From positions 1 through 63,506 of the forward strand of contig NZ_JACJSJ010000044.1 of assembly GCF_014698115.1 (NCBI RefSeq): a DNA stretch of 63,506 bases, given 5' to 3'. A program made the position numbers and the translations under genes. This DNA is from Nostoc sp. FACHB-973. Its GTDB lineage: Bacteria > Cyanobacteriota > Cyanobacteriia > Cyanobacteriales > Nostocaceae. The notes beneath the pieces were generated by a model that had not been told where the DNA came from, made no database searches, and saw nothing but the letters and a program-made list of their open reading frames with translations. Positions 1 to 8,561 of this stretch are shown one piece after another (position 1 is the first letter of the stretch; the number at the start of each line of letters is the position of its first letter).

Positions 1-90
1 GAATTTGCCGTACTACAACTGACTGACCATACAGTGGGTGAATCGGATTGGTGATGGTGACACTACTTCCCAAAAGAGACTTGAAGTTAT

Positions 91-318
91 GTGCAGTTTT
101 ATTATATCGTTCCGACTATCGCGGATAGAACTTGGCAATGCCTAGCAAAATACGCACTTGAACCAGCACACGAAGCGACCTTCCACGCTAGAAGTTATGG
201 GTTCAGAACTGGGCGCTCCGCCCATGATGCACAAAAGTACATCTTCTTAAACCTTAGCTCCAAAGTCAATGGAATAAAAAAACGAGTAATCGAACTCGAC
301 ATCGAGAAGTGCTTTGAT
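91..318 (+). pseudogene. Group II intron reverse transcriptase, N-terminal fragment
   Basis: This is the 5' piece of an intron-encoded reverse transcriptase. It carries the conserved stretch PTIADRTWQ, the YGFRTGRSAHDA block of RT motif 1/2 and ends at DIEKCFD, which is the first catalytic aspartate region. The frame is cut at FD by the serine-recombinase element and resumes at 2771 with FDRINHS. The usual residues before PTI (a PKxxGKxRPL-type block) are not in this frame, so the very start may be frameshifted or lost as well. Known role of the family: target-primed reverse transcription and splicing help for the host intron. Confidence 0.8.
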
Positions 319-338
319 TAGACATCTTGATACTCCTA

Positions 339-2384
339 TCAAAAACGCAAGTTGTAGACGAGTCCAGCCTTGAATTTTTGGAATTGCTCTAGCGTACTAG
401 GCACATCAGGGAAAAGATAAAGCCCGGTTGATTTATCCTTGCTGATAGCGATCGTTCCCTTGTGAATGCGATCGTAGATCCAGTGCGGTGAAAGTTCTAA
501 AGACTGGGCAACTTGAGGAACTGTGAGATAACCCGAAATCTGGCGGGGATGAGACTGGCTCGGCGAGTGAAAAATATGATGCTTGAGCCTCAAAGTTTTG
601 ACCGTACTGGGCAACAGAGTTTTGCAAAGTGGTGAGCGATAACCAAGTGTAGTCAGTGTAAGAGCAATAGCCTGGTCGTCAATACCTTGTTGACTCATAG
701 CGATGATGCGGTTTTCTAATTCAGTCGCTCCCGTCATTTCTAAAAACGAACCAACCGGAATAGGAAGATCAACAGTAGTAGTGTCGCCACCTTTCCAAAT
801 AATCCGAGTCTGGACTGTATCACGGACAACACGATGAATGACAACCTTATCAATGAGGCAGCGGAGTAAAGATTTTTTTTGGACTTGGGTTAAGGTGCCA
901 CTGTGCCAAAGTTCAGGGAGCTTTTGCCCAATGGTAACGAAAGCTGCTTTGAGTTCTTTTGGGATTTGATCTACTGTTTGAGGTCGCTGGCGTTGAGCAT
1001 AATTTTCTTGGGCAAGCTTTAGTTCGCGTAAAGCGTTCTCCCAACGTTGTTCTAGTTCGGCAGCCACCAATCGATTATCCGGGTCAACTCGATTAAACTG
1101 TCTAGAGGCTAGTGCTACTTGATACTGCAAACGCTGTATTTGCTGAGAATGCGCCCGTTCCACTGTCTCTTGTGACTGCTGTTGGGTTTTGATAGCTTTG
1201 TGATAAGCATCTAGTTCTACAGCAGACATTGCTTCTAAAAAGGCATTGACTACGTACTCATCAATTGCATCAGCAGGAATATACTGACAAACAGGCACAC
1301 GATATTGCTGCCGTAAGGAGTTACAAATATAGCGAGTTGCGCCTTTGTACTGGACAAGCATCTTGTGGCCACATTCGCCACAGTAAACTATGCCATGCAA
1401 TAATGCTGCACCAGGGCGAGGAATACCACGGGTTTTATTACGGTCATACTCAGCATAGTTGTCCATAAGCTGTGCCTGATTACGCTCGTAGGTTTGCCAA
1501 CTGATGTAAGCCGGATATATGTCATTGACTCGTATTTTCCATTCTGCCATTGGCAAATGCTTTTGTTGTGGCTGATTTGAAACCAAACCACGTTTTAGAG
1601 TACGTGTACGTCCATAGACAAACGCACCAGCATAGGCAGGGTTTTTCAGGATTGATATGATACTTGCCACGCTTGGATTACGCCAGACAATATCACCGAA
1701 TCGATTCCTTCGCGGCAGCAACAGCCCTTCACGGTTGAACGTCTCCAACACTTTGGATGCTGACTTGCGTTGTCCAAAAATTTCAAACACTAAGTTAATT
1801 CGGTCAATCACTTCACGATTTGGGTCTTTCTGTACCACTCCCAGTTCATCCCGAACCAAACCCACGGGTAAGGTCAGTGCCAGTTCACCACGCTGGGCTT
1901 TGCTCAGAATCCCAGCATTTAAGCGGGAACGAATCGTATGCAACTCTACTTCGGAAATTTGTCCTTTGAGTCCCAGTAACAATCGACCATTAGCACTACT
2001 TGGATCATAAACCCCATCTCTGTCGGCAATCAAACAACCTCTGTAACCGCACAAGTCCAGCAGGGGATACCAGTCTGAGCAATTACGTGACAGGCGAGTA
2101 ACATCATAAGAGAGGATAATTCCTACTAATCCCAGGGTTACTTGGGCTAACAGTTCTTTAAAACCTGGTCGTTGCTCTGCACTTGCTGCGGTAATTCCTA
2201 AATCACTGTCAATTACTTCAATGTTATTATCCGACCAGCCCAGTTCTATAGCTCGCTGACGCAGAGCGTATTGGAGACGCAGACTCTCCTGATTGCTGAT
2301 TAATTGATGTGGGGTAGACTGACGAATGTAGATTATCGCTTTGCGGTTCAGGTGTTGGAGTGTTACTAGCTCTGAGGTACTCAT
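339..2384 (-). CDS. Large serine recombinase (resolvase/recombinase family)
   Basis: This 681-residue protein has the resolvase catalytic domain at the N-terminus, with IYIRQST holding the nucleophile near Ser23 and SYDVTRLSR further on. A Recombinase domain follows (about residues 170-300, with NPAYAGAFVYGR), then a zinc ribbon (CGECGHKM and a later cysteine pair), a coiled-coil stretch and a C-terminal part with HTH-like sequence (LTVPQVAQSLELSPHWIYDRIHKG). This is the layout of recombinases that integrate and excise elements at short-core sites. It looks intact and probably moves the 316-2772 element. Its 5' end overlaps the small gene at 2227-2481 in another frame, which suggests translational coupling. 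Confidence 0.9.
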   Translation of the reverse strand: MSTSELVTLQHLNRKAIIYIRQSTPHQLISNQESLRLQYALRQRAIELGWSDNNIEVIDSDLGITAASAEQRPGFKELLAQVTLGLVGIILSYDVTRLSRNCSDWYPLLDLCGYRGCLIADRDGVYDPSSANGRLLLGLKGQISEVELHTIRSRLNAGILSKAQRGELALTLPVGLVRDELGVVQKDPNREVIDRINLVFEIFGQRKSASKVLETFNREGLLLPRRNRFGDIVWRNPSVASIISILKNPAYAGAFVYGRTRTLKRGLVSNQPQQKHLPMAEWKIRVNDIYPAYISWQTYERNQAQLMDNYAEYDRNKTRGIPRPGAALLHGIVYCGECGHKMLVQYKGATRYICNSLRQQYRVPVCQYIPADAIDEYVVNAFLEAMSAVELDAYHKAIKTQQQSQETVERAHSQQIQRLQYQVALASRQFNRVDPDNRLVAAELEQRWENALRELKLAQENYAQRQRPQTVDQIPKELKAAFVTIGQKLPELWHSGTLTQVQKKSLLRCLIDKVVIHRVVRDTVQTRIIWKGGDTTTVDLPIPVGSFLEMTGATELENRIIAMSQQGIDDQAIALTLTTLGYRSPLCKTLLPSTVKTLRLKHHIFHSPSQSHPRQISGYLTVPQVAQSLELSPHWIYDRIHKGTIAISKDKSTGLYLFPDVPSTLEQFQKFKAGLVYNLRF

Positions 2385-2481
2385 AAATTACCTCCTGGAA
2401 GACCGTTTGCAGTTCGCCTGTGATTACTTCTTGGAGTGCTGGGGTGAGGCGTTCCCAGATTTCACGGGGTGGGATTGACAT
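2227..2481 (-). CDS. Small protein upstream of the recombinase
   Basis: An 84-residue frame starts at an ATG at 2481 and overlaps both the recombinase gene (2227-2384) and the next small gene (2424-2481). The N-terminal half (IWERLTPALQEVITGELQTVFQEVIYEYL) looks like a real amphipathic protein; the C-terminal half, inside the recombinase overlap, is low in character. The chain of three overlapping leftward frames argues for a small operon belonging to the element. I do not recognise a function; a regulator or accessory factor for the recombinase is only a guess from position. Confidence 0.55.
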   Translation of the reverse strand: MSIPPREIWERLTPALQEVITGELQTVFQEVIYEYLRASNTPTPEPQSDNLHSSVYPTSINQQSGESASPIRSASASYRTGLVG

Positions 2482-2699
2482 AAAACCTCACATTCTTTGG
2501 CTAACGTGACTAACTCAGTCACACTCTCTAATGTGAGCTTAGTACATAAATACTGTTTTGGGACGGCTAATTGGGTTGCCGATAACGGAATGCGTAAGCG
2601 CATATGACCTCGATAAGCTACTACCACATGTCCCTCACCGCTTGGCGGGGTTGATATAGATATCACTGCAAACCTTCGCCCAAATAATGGGTGCATCAC
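2424..2699 (-). CDS. Small hypothetical protein of the recombinase element
   Basis: This 91-residue frame is the first gene of the element's operon. It begins HPLFGRRFAVI and contains VVAYRGHMRLRIPLSATQLA, resembling short beta-rich proteins that accompany recombinase or transposase genes (possibly the DUF5372 type, from memory and not tested). It overlaps the next frame by 58 bases. No catalytic motif is visible. Confidence 0.55.
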   Translation of the reverse strand: MMHPLFGRRFAVISISTPPSGEGHVVVAYRGHMRLRIPLSATQLAVPKQYLCTKLTLESVTELVTLAKECEVLCQSHPVKSGNASPQHSKK

Positions 2700-2758
2700 A
2701 TCAGTTACTTCGATCTGGGTTAAGTCTACTGGTGGGTTATTGAGATGGGCATTAAGTA

Positions 2759-3772
2759 ATGGTTTCGTTCGACAGGATTAACCACTCGGCAATAATGGAC
2801 GAACTCATCGCCCCCAAAGGCTTAAAACTCGGAATATACCGATGCCTCAAGGCAGGGGTAAATCCAGAATTTCCCCAACAAGGAACCCCACAAGGGGGAG
2901 TGGTCAGCCCATTACTAGCTAACATTGCGCTCAACGGGATTGAGAGTATACACAGACACCACAAGAACCCAGGATACAAAATCACTGAGAAAACCTCACC
3001 CAGTGATATTGCAGAACCATCAATCCGTTATGCGGATGACATGGTTATTATACTTCGACCCAAAGATGATGCAACAGAGATACTTGAAAGAATCAGCGAG
3101 TTCCTCCGCAAACGCGGAATGAATGTAAGCCAAAAGAAAACCAAAGTAACCGCCGCGACAGATGGGTTTGATTTTCTCGGCTGGCACTTCAAAGTCCAGA
3201 AAAACGGAAAGCTCAAAAGCATTCCTTCAGTGGATAACTTCAAAGCACTTCGTAAGAAAGTAAAACACATCGTCAACAACTCGAATTATGGTGCTAATGA
3301 AAAAGCCACAAGGCTGGCTCCAATAGTTAGAGGCTGGAGAAATTACCATAAGTACTGCAAGATGGACGGGGCAAGAAACTCGTTATGCCACATCGGAACA
3401 AGAGCTTATAGGGTATTCAACAGGGAAACCAAACAAAACCGCTATTCTAGCAAGAAATTACTAGACAAAGCATTTCCAAAGGTTCCTTACTCCGAAAGTA
3501 AACACGTCATGGTTAAAGGAACAAAATCCCCCTATGACGGAGATACAGCCTACTGGAGTGAACGTAACAGCAAACTCTACAACGGCGAAACCTCTATTGC
3601 TCTCAAGAAGCAAAGCCATAAATGTGCTTCCTGCGGTCTGAAATTTATCGATGAAGAACGGATTCATCTGCATCACATCGACGGAAATCACGCCAACTGG
3701 AAGAAAAACAATCTTGAAGCAATTCACGAGAGTTGCCACGATTACAAGCACATGAGCAAAAGCGCAAGCTAA
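2759..3772 (+). pseudogene. Group II intron reverse transcriptase/maturase, C-terminal part with HNH
   Basis: This is the larger 3' piece of the split intron-encoded protein. It contains the RT motif QGTPQGGVVSPLLANI, the catalytic RYADDMVI (YADD) box and the DGFDFLGWHF thumb-side motif. It also has a maturase domain X (IVRGWRNYHKYCK) and an HNH nuclease at the C-terminus, with CASCGLKF, HLHHIDGNHANWKKNN and a final Cys/His pair. True coding resumes at FDRINHS (2768 on); the ATG at 2759 lies in the inserted element and may restart translation of a fragment. All active sites downstream of the break look intact. Confidence 0.85.
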
Positions 3773-3781
3773 GAACATCGG

Positions 3782-3852
3782 GAGCCGTGTACACGGAAAC
3801 GGGTATGCACGGATCTAACTGAGAGGTGCGGGAGATAATACTCCCCATCGAC
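3782..3852 (+). ncRNA. Group II intron domains V and VI
   Basis: Bases 3782-3815 fold as a 34-nt domain V. GA pairs with UC at the base, CCGUG with CACGG, a two-base bulge follows, and a distal stem is capped by a GAAA tetraloop; the catalytic AGC triad is at 3783-3785. Bases 3816-3852 follow as a domain VI-like stem (GCGGGAG facing CTCCCC) and end in AC, fitting the AY 3' end of such introns. The catalytic RNA core at this end looks undamaged. Confidence 0.75.
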
Positions 3853-4945
3853 TCAACCAAACTCCTTCAGCGATTGATTGCGGGAGAAAAGTTGAAAAAA
3901 GAAGAAGGAGATAAGCTTTTACTTCAACAGTTGGAATCAGCTTGGAGTGCGTGTCAGGGAAGTGAGGTAATTATCTATACCCCACTAGCTACCTTTGGAT
4001 ATCATATCGCAGAGAAATTAGGCGTACCTTGCTTTTTTGCATCAGTTCTGCCGTTGACTCCTACAGGGATGTTTGGGTTTTTGAGATTTGCTCAAACAAC
4101 TAAAAACCCGTTAAAGAAAGCGATTAATTATGCCAGCTACATGAAGAGTAGAGTTCTTGTACTGGCAAAGATATCGAAAACTGCTCAATCACTTCAGAAC
4201 AGAAACTTTGAAATTGCCGCCTTTACCATATTTGGGCAGACGCTTCAGACAGAAGACTCCGGCAAATGTATCACGAATCCCTGTATTGTATGGATTTAGC
4301 TCACACGTCATCCCAAGACCCCGTGACTGGCCTGCATGGGCGTATGTGACTGGTTTTTGGTTTATTGACCAAGCCTCCGAATACGAGCCACCTATGGAAC
4401 TAGAGGATTTTCTTGGACGAAAGCAATTGCCTTTATGTTTTGGATTTGGGAGCATGACGATGCCCAATCCAGAATATCTCACACATTACATCGTGGAAGC
4501 CTTAAAGAAAACCCATCAAGGCGGGATTATATTGTCAGGCTGGGGGGACGTTGGAAGAACGGTAAATATAAAAGATTCGCTACGAGTGTTTGTGATCAAG
4601 GAAGTTCCGCATGATTGGTTATTTCCTCAAGTGCCAGCAGTAGTACATCACGGAGGAGCTAGTACAACGGCAGCAGTGTTACGTGCAGGGACACCATCAG
4701 TTACCGTACCCTTTTTTGCAGATCAGCCAGTTTGGGGAGAAAAGCTAACTCGGTTGGGAGTCAGCCCTGCGCCGATACCGTACCAGAAGGTATCAGAAAA
4801 AACTTTAGCAGCAGCGATTGAAGTTGTACTAGGCGATGAGGTGATGCGGAAGAAAGCACAAGAGTTAGGTGAGAAGATTCGGGGTGAAGATGGTGTAGCG
4901 AATGCTGTTGAAGTTTTCCATCGGCATTTGGGTTTGATTGGGTAA
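3853..4945 (+). pseudogene. Glycosyltransferase (UDP-glucosyltransferase/sterol glucosyltransferase type), 3' exon, frameshifted
   Basis: Bases 3853-4945 encode the C-terminal two thirds of a GT1-family glycosyltransferase. The first frame (to about 4160-4200) reads through AEKLGVPCFFASVLPLTPTG. The protein then continues in the next frame with LKLPPLPYLG, PVLYGFSSHVIPRPRDWPAWAYVTGFW and the nucleotide-sugar signature HHGGASTTAAVLRAGTPSVTVPFFADQPVWGE, shown here as separate blocks. A frameshift between the two frames and the missing 5' exon (beyond the group II intron) make this a pseudogene in the window. The frame restarts exactly at the inferred intron 3' end, which supports that splice site. 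Confidence 0.85.
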
Positions 4946-5142
4946 AATCATTACACCCACAACAGCAGCAAATGTCACAAGTTAAAGTTTACACGGTACT
5001 CTGTGTCAACAGCAGTATCCTAATGGTTTTTTACACGCCAGGGCATTGTTGGGAATTCCGTATCATTAGCCGCACGGGTGGCATATTTGGAGAACAAAAG
5101 ATTTATTACAGCACTGCATAGCCTTAACTTACCAGTATTGCC

Positions 5143-6108
5143 TTATACAGAAGTAATCTGTTTAGCCTGTATCATGCCTGGTGTTGGACTTTTAACATCC
5201 CAAGCCATACCTGTTACTTCAAGAGACCGGATAACCCAGTAACCTAGATCAAATTGCCACCATTTCATACCAAACTTTGCCGAGTTTGGGAAAGCATGAT
5301 GGTTGTTATGCCACCCTTCTCCAAGAGTTAGAATGGCAAGCCAAATAATATTTCCGCTTTGATCAGCGTTTTCAAAACGATAGCGACCAAAGACGTGGGT
5401 AATGGAATTGATGCACCAAGTCGTGTGGTGAGATAAGAAGATTCGGACAATTCCTCCCCACATAAACCCTTGGAATGCTCCAATACTACTTCCTGTAAGA
5501 ATCCCTTCTATAGCCGTAGGAATAGCAAGACCTAGTATTATCCAAATTAGGTAAAGCTGATTAATTTTGACAATGGTAGGGTTGTGAACCAAGTCTTTGG
5601 CAAAAATTAATGGATTCACAATCAAGCTCTCAAACAGCCAGCCAATATGGGCATAGTATAGTCCGCGTAATTGATTATAAATTCCGTTTCCATGAAGACG
5701 AGGTGAATGAGGATCGTTGGGCTGATCGCTGTACTGATGATGGCATCTATGAGTAGCTACCCAAAAAATTACAGGTCCTTGAGCAGCCATAGAGCCAAGA
5801 ATGGCTAGAGTGATCTCTATCACTTTGTTAGACTTGAAAGCTCTGTGTGCAAAGTATCTATGAAAGCCGACAGTAATTCCAAGCCCCGTTAAAATGTACA
5901 TACTAACCAACAACGATAATTCGATCAAACCAATCCCTAATAGCGGCAATAATCCAATGGCGAGAACTGAGCCAAGAAAAGGGATTAATACAGTAGTCCT
6001 AGCTATATACCTTTGTTGATTTTGTAACTCTTTATTCGCCAAGGTTATTCGGCTTCTAGGAGTTAAAGCTGTAGAAAACTCAAGTTCTTTTGTGGTATTT
6101 GGTTGCAT
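5143..6108 (-). CDS. Acyl-CoA/acyl-lipid desaturase (delta-9 type)
   Basis: This 321-residue membrane di-iron desaturase has the three histidine boxes HRYFAH (about 83-88), HRCHH (about 120-124) and HNNHH (near 267), and hydrophobic segments around 40-80 and 185-235. The family introduces a cis double bond in fatty acyl chains of membrane lipids using reduced ferredoxin and oxygen. Length and spacing are normal, so it looks functional. It resembles the stearoyl-type branch rather than the commonest cyanobacterial DesC sequence, so the exact substrate and symbol are left open. It stands alone, with no operon partner. Confidence 0.9.
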   Translation of the reverse strand: MQPNTTKELEFSTALTPRSRITLANKELQNQQRYIARTTVLIPFLGSVLAIGLLPLLGIGLIELSLLVSMYILTGLGITVGFHRYFAHRAFKSNKVIEITLAILGSMAAQGPVIFWVATHRCHHQYSDQPNDPHSPRLHGNGIYNQLRGLYYAHIGWLFESLIVNPLIFAKDLVHNPTIVKINQLYLIWIILGLAIPTAIEGILTGSSIGAFQGFMWGGIVRIFLSHHTTWCINSITHVFGRYRFENADQSGNIIWLAILTLGEGWHNNHHAFPNSAKFGMKWWQFDLGYWVIRSLEVTGMAWDVKSPTPGMIQAKQITSV

Positions 6109-6126
6109 ATGTATCTGGTAAGCTAC

Positions 6127-6400
6127 TTACAAGAAAGGCAGAGGACAGAAGGCAGAAGGCAGAAGGCAGAAAGAAAGAAGTATTAATAAAAACTTTAGTT
6201 CTGGGTCTAAAGCCCAGTTTAAAAAAAGAATTGTATCGAGATGCGTAGCACGAGATACAAAGCGTCCTTGCTTCAATCCCACGTTTTTAAACGTGGGTTC
6301 CTTCTGCCTCCTGCCTTCGTACTTCTGCCTTCTGAATTCTAAACAAACGTAGTTGTCATTAATCACAAGGGGATTAGGATCTGGCTTCATTACTCGAGTT
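6127..6400. repeat. Intergenic short repeats and hairpins
   Basis: The stretch holds tandem AGAAGGC heptamers at 6155-6175 with inverted counterparts (TTCTGCC/CCTGCCTTC) around 6300-6335, so the two blocks could pair over about 150 bases. Between them are the hairpins CTGGGTCTAAAGCCCAG and CCCACGTTTTTAAACGTGGG. An open frame through this region is made of the repeats and is not a gene. Such heptamer and hairpin repeats are common between genes in Nostocales. Confidence 0.6.
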
Positions 6401-6488
6401 AGGGAAGTAGCCTTGAAGTGGACTATGTTGATAAGTATTTCAAGTGAAGGCAGAAAAGAAAAAACCCGAACTACAAGCTAGTGGTCTG

Positions 6489-6567
6489 TTAATTTTCTAT
6501 TTGTGGATAAAGATGCTTGAGACGGATACGGGCATCCGCTGTTGTGAACTGCCAATCTACGGATTTT
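6489..6567 (-). pseudogene. Transposase C-terminal remnant
   Basis: Read leftward, the bases encode VDWQFTTADARIRLKHLYP and then end QIEN-stop, which I recognise as the C-terminal tail of a cyanobacterial DDE transposase (IS630-like, from memory). Nothing else of that transposase remains. The piece lies at the broken 3' end of the FAD oxidoreductase fragment, so this IS relic may mark the event that truncated it. Confidence 0.55.
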
Positions 6568-6853
6568 TGCGAATGATTACGATGCCCGTATCCGGTTGAA
6601 TGTACCAAGCCGATTGGTGAAGCGAGGTAACTTTGGCTGTAGTATGACCGCTAACCCCAGTAGATATTTGTTGCGATTCAATTACCGCAACGGTTTTACC
6701 TGCACGTTTAAGTAGTCTTGCAGCAGTGATTCCCGCAATACCTGCGCCGACAATTGCAACATCTACAGATAGATTATTGCTAAGTGGTGGAAAATTAGCT
6801 GTAGGTGTCGAGTCAATCCAGTAAGAAATGTGCTTTCCTGATAGATTAGACAT
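6557..6853 (-). pseudogene. FAD-dependent oxidoreductase, N-terminal fragment
   Basis: The frame starts MSNLSGKHISYWIDS and has the dinucleotide-binding motif VAIVGAGIAGITAARLLKRAG with an acidic residue at the end of the second strand (VAVIES). GVSGHTTAKVTSLHQ, typical of the glycine oxidase/DadA group that often carries a C-terminal Rieske domain, comes next. After LHQ the similarity stops and the frame ends 17 residues later beside a transposase remnant. Intact members have about 400-510 residues, so only about the first 80 survive. The product would lack the substrate-binding half and is not expected to work. Confidence 0.8.
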
Positions 6854-7434
6854 ATTTTTTCCTTGATAATGTTCGAGAAATGCAATACTTTGATAACAAA
6901 AATAGTCTTCAAAACAAGATTTAAAGAGTTAGTTTTAGTTGCTATTTAACTTTTAAGGAATGAACCACAATTTTCATCAATTACGATTTATACAAATATT
7001 TTTCATGTTCATCTTCAAAATAGACGTTTTAAGATAGAAAACAAAAGTATCTTACGGATAAGTTTTATTGACAGATTAGAAAATATATATCAACCTTAAG
7101 GCATAGAGCAGCATTATTCTAATTTTTAGACTGAATATGTTGAAATTTCATGAATACTCAAGAAAGGGGATATTTTATTTGTGGGTATGATATTCAAGTA
7201 GAAAATTGATTTTAATTTTATATATATCGACGGCCAGATGTAAGATTATGATATTCCAGTCTTTGCCAAGGTGATTGGTAAGGGCTGGCTAGTTTTACGC
7301 AGTGATCTACTTATAGGCGTGATGCCGCCTACTTAAAGATTTTGACTACTGTTGTATATGAAAATCTTCAAAAGTTTTTACCGACCATTGGTCGGCAAAT
7401 TCCAATGCCGACCAACGAACGACAATTGCGCTAA
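6854..7434. other. AT-rich intergenic region
   Basis: I see no convincing gene in these roughly 580 bases. They are AT-rich up to about 7220; near 7380-7425 there is a small inverted arrangement of GACCATTGGTC and CCAATGCCGACC. A 5' half of the DUF2600 gene that lies beyond the IS is not found here. Confidence 0.5.
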
Positions 7435-7441
7435 TACCAAT

Positions 7442-8502
7442 TTAATATGAAGCTGCATAGAAAAGAGCTTCTAAAATAAAGTTATAAGAAGAGATGGAAA
7501 TCACCTGTTCAGATGTTAATTGCTCGAACAATTGTTGTAGGCGAGTGCGTAAGTCTTGCAAGTCAGAAAACAGTTCATTCTTGAGAGATTTTTTGAGAAA
7601 CTGCCACAGCCTTTCAATGGGATTAAGCTCAGGAGCATGAGGTGGTTGCAGCAGGGGAATAATATTTTCAGGCCAATTAATCGCACTACTGATATGAGCA
7701 GGAGCTTGGTCTATTTGTAAAATTGCATAATCTGAACCTAATTGTTGCGATAACCAGTCTAAAAACTGTTGAAAATAGTCACCATTGAGCTGCGGGTATT
7801 CTTGCTGAAAATGTTGTCCTGTTAATGGTTCAATTGCACCATAAATCCAAAAATTTTCTCTTTCCCATTTCACCGCTACAGTTGGTTTGACTCCAGGGGC
7901 CGTAATTACTTTTCCCGTTAAAGTTTTTAATCCCACCCTGGTTTCATCCTGACACAGATAATGAATACACTTTCCTGGTGCTAGATGTTTTTCTAGCCTC
8001 TCGATAATGATACCGAGTTTTTTTTAAACTCAGATACTAACTTCTCATCCTGCTTATGGCTTTGCGGACGTGGTACTTTGAGTTTTGCTCCTAATTTATA
8101 TCTCACTAACGCATATACTGTTGCATACTCTACTTCCAGCCCCTGTTCTTTTTTTAACCACTCCACTATTGCACCATAGCTACTAAAGCCTTTTCCTGTT
8201 TTTAACTCCTCTGTTAGTGCCGCGATCGCTACCTCATCAATTTTTCGTTTTGCTCCCGGAGCTTTTTTAATTTCTAATAATTCATCTAGTCCACCGACTC
8301 TATATCTTTGTAACCACCTTGTGACAGTTGATGTATCTAGAGCCAAGCGTTTTCCAATTTCTTGCTGTTCATGAACCTGCCCGTTTTTTATCCACCACAG
8401 CATCATCAGTTTTTCTTTCTGGTTTCCTACGTTGGCTGTTTGTAGACGTTTCTTTAGTTCTGCTTCGCTTTCTGCAATTTCAATCTTAAAAGGGCGGCTC
8501 AT
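7442..8502 (-). CDS. IS630-family transposase, OrfA/OrfB joined by -1 frameshift
   Basis: OrfA (8502 down to 7993, 169 residues) has an HTH region (TRWLQRYRVGGLDELL) and the FSSYGAIVEWL segment. OrfB (ending at 7442) carries the DDE catalytic residues: Asp in CQDETRVGL, Asp in ILQIDQAPAH and Glu in PELNPIERLW. The frames meet at a run of eight A (T8 on the plus strand, 8018-8025), a classic slippery site for -1 frameshifting, and the fused protein would be about 350 residues. The same run at the same place in copy 2 shows it is conserved and not a chance mutation. All three acidic residues are present, so it may be active. Confidence 0.9.
8018..8025 (-). promoter_or_regulatory. A8 slippery site for -1 frameshift (IS630 copy 1)
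   Basis: On the minus strand the run reads TTT AAA AAA AAC TCG in the OrfA frame. Slipping back one base continues as KKLGIII...EKHLAPGKC into OrfB. The run length and context are identical in copy 2 at 21190-21197. Confidence 0.75.
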
Positions 8503-8561
8503 GCTTATTTTTATTTATCCAGTTTATTCACTCTATTATATGCAGCTTCATATAAAATTGG

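Larger units (their letters stand above)
316..2772. mobile_element. Large serine recombinase element inserted in the intron RT gene
   Basis: The element carries one large serine recombinase gene and two small upstream genes, all leftward. Its ends can be inferred from the split RT gene. The left half ends TTT-GAT and the right half begins TTC-GAC; joining them across a shared GA dinucleotide (316-317 and 2771-2772) rebuilds a continuous KCFD-RINHS frame as TTT-GAC. Recombination at a 2-bp core with no longer target duplication is how large serine recombinases act, so GA is probably the crossover core. The boundaries are an inference from the frame, since no uninterrupted copy is present for comparison. 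Confidence 0.75.
1..3852 (+). mobile_element. Group II intron, 5' end outside the window, interrupted by a recombinase element
   Basis: The intron-encoded protein (reverse transcriptase, maturase and HNH endonuclease) is followed directly by a recognisable domain V and domain VI, so this is a bacterial group II intron. Its 5' end lies before base 1. The likely 3' splice site is the AC at 3851-3852, because the glycosyltransferase reading frame resumes cleanly at 3853. A separate serine-recombinase element of about 2.45 kb sits inside the reverse transcriptase gene, so the intron can no longer make its own protein. Bases 1-90 show no certain feature; they are probably intron RNA or a degraded start of the protein. 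Confidence 0.85.
7437..8561 (-). mobile_element. IS630-family insertion sequence, copy 1
   Basis: The 1125-bp element is flanked by TA on both sides (7435-7436 and 8562-8563), matching the TA target duplication of IS630/Tc1-mariner elements. Its ends are inverted repeats: CCAATTTAATATGAAGCTGCATA at the left is mirrored, with one change, at the right end. It carries a two-frame transposase on the minus strand. A related copy of identical length is at 20654-21778 in the opposite orientation. The left edge borders noncoding DNA and the right edge borders a truncated DUF2600 gene. Confidence 0.92.

Noticed and set aside
6127..6390. An 87-residue leftward open frame
   Set aside because: It is made of AGAAGGC-type repeats and hairpins and ends in low-complexity Leu/Pro/Phe sequence, so it is a by-product of the repeats.
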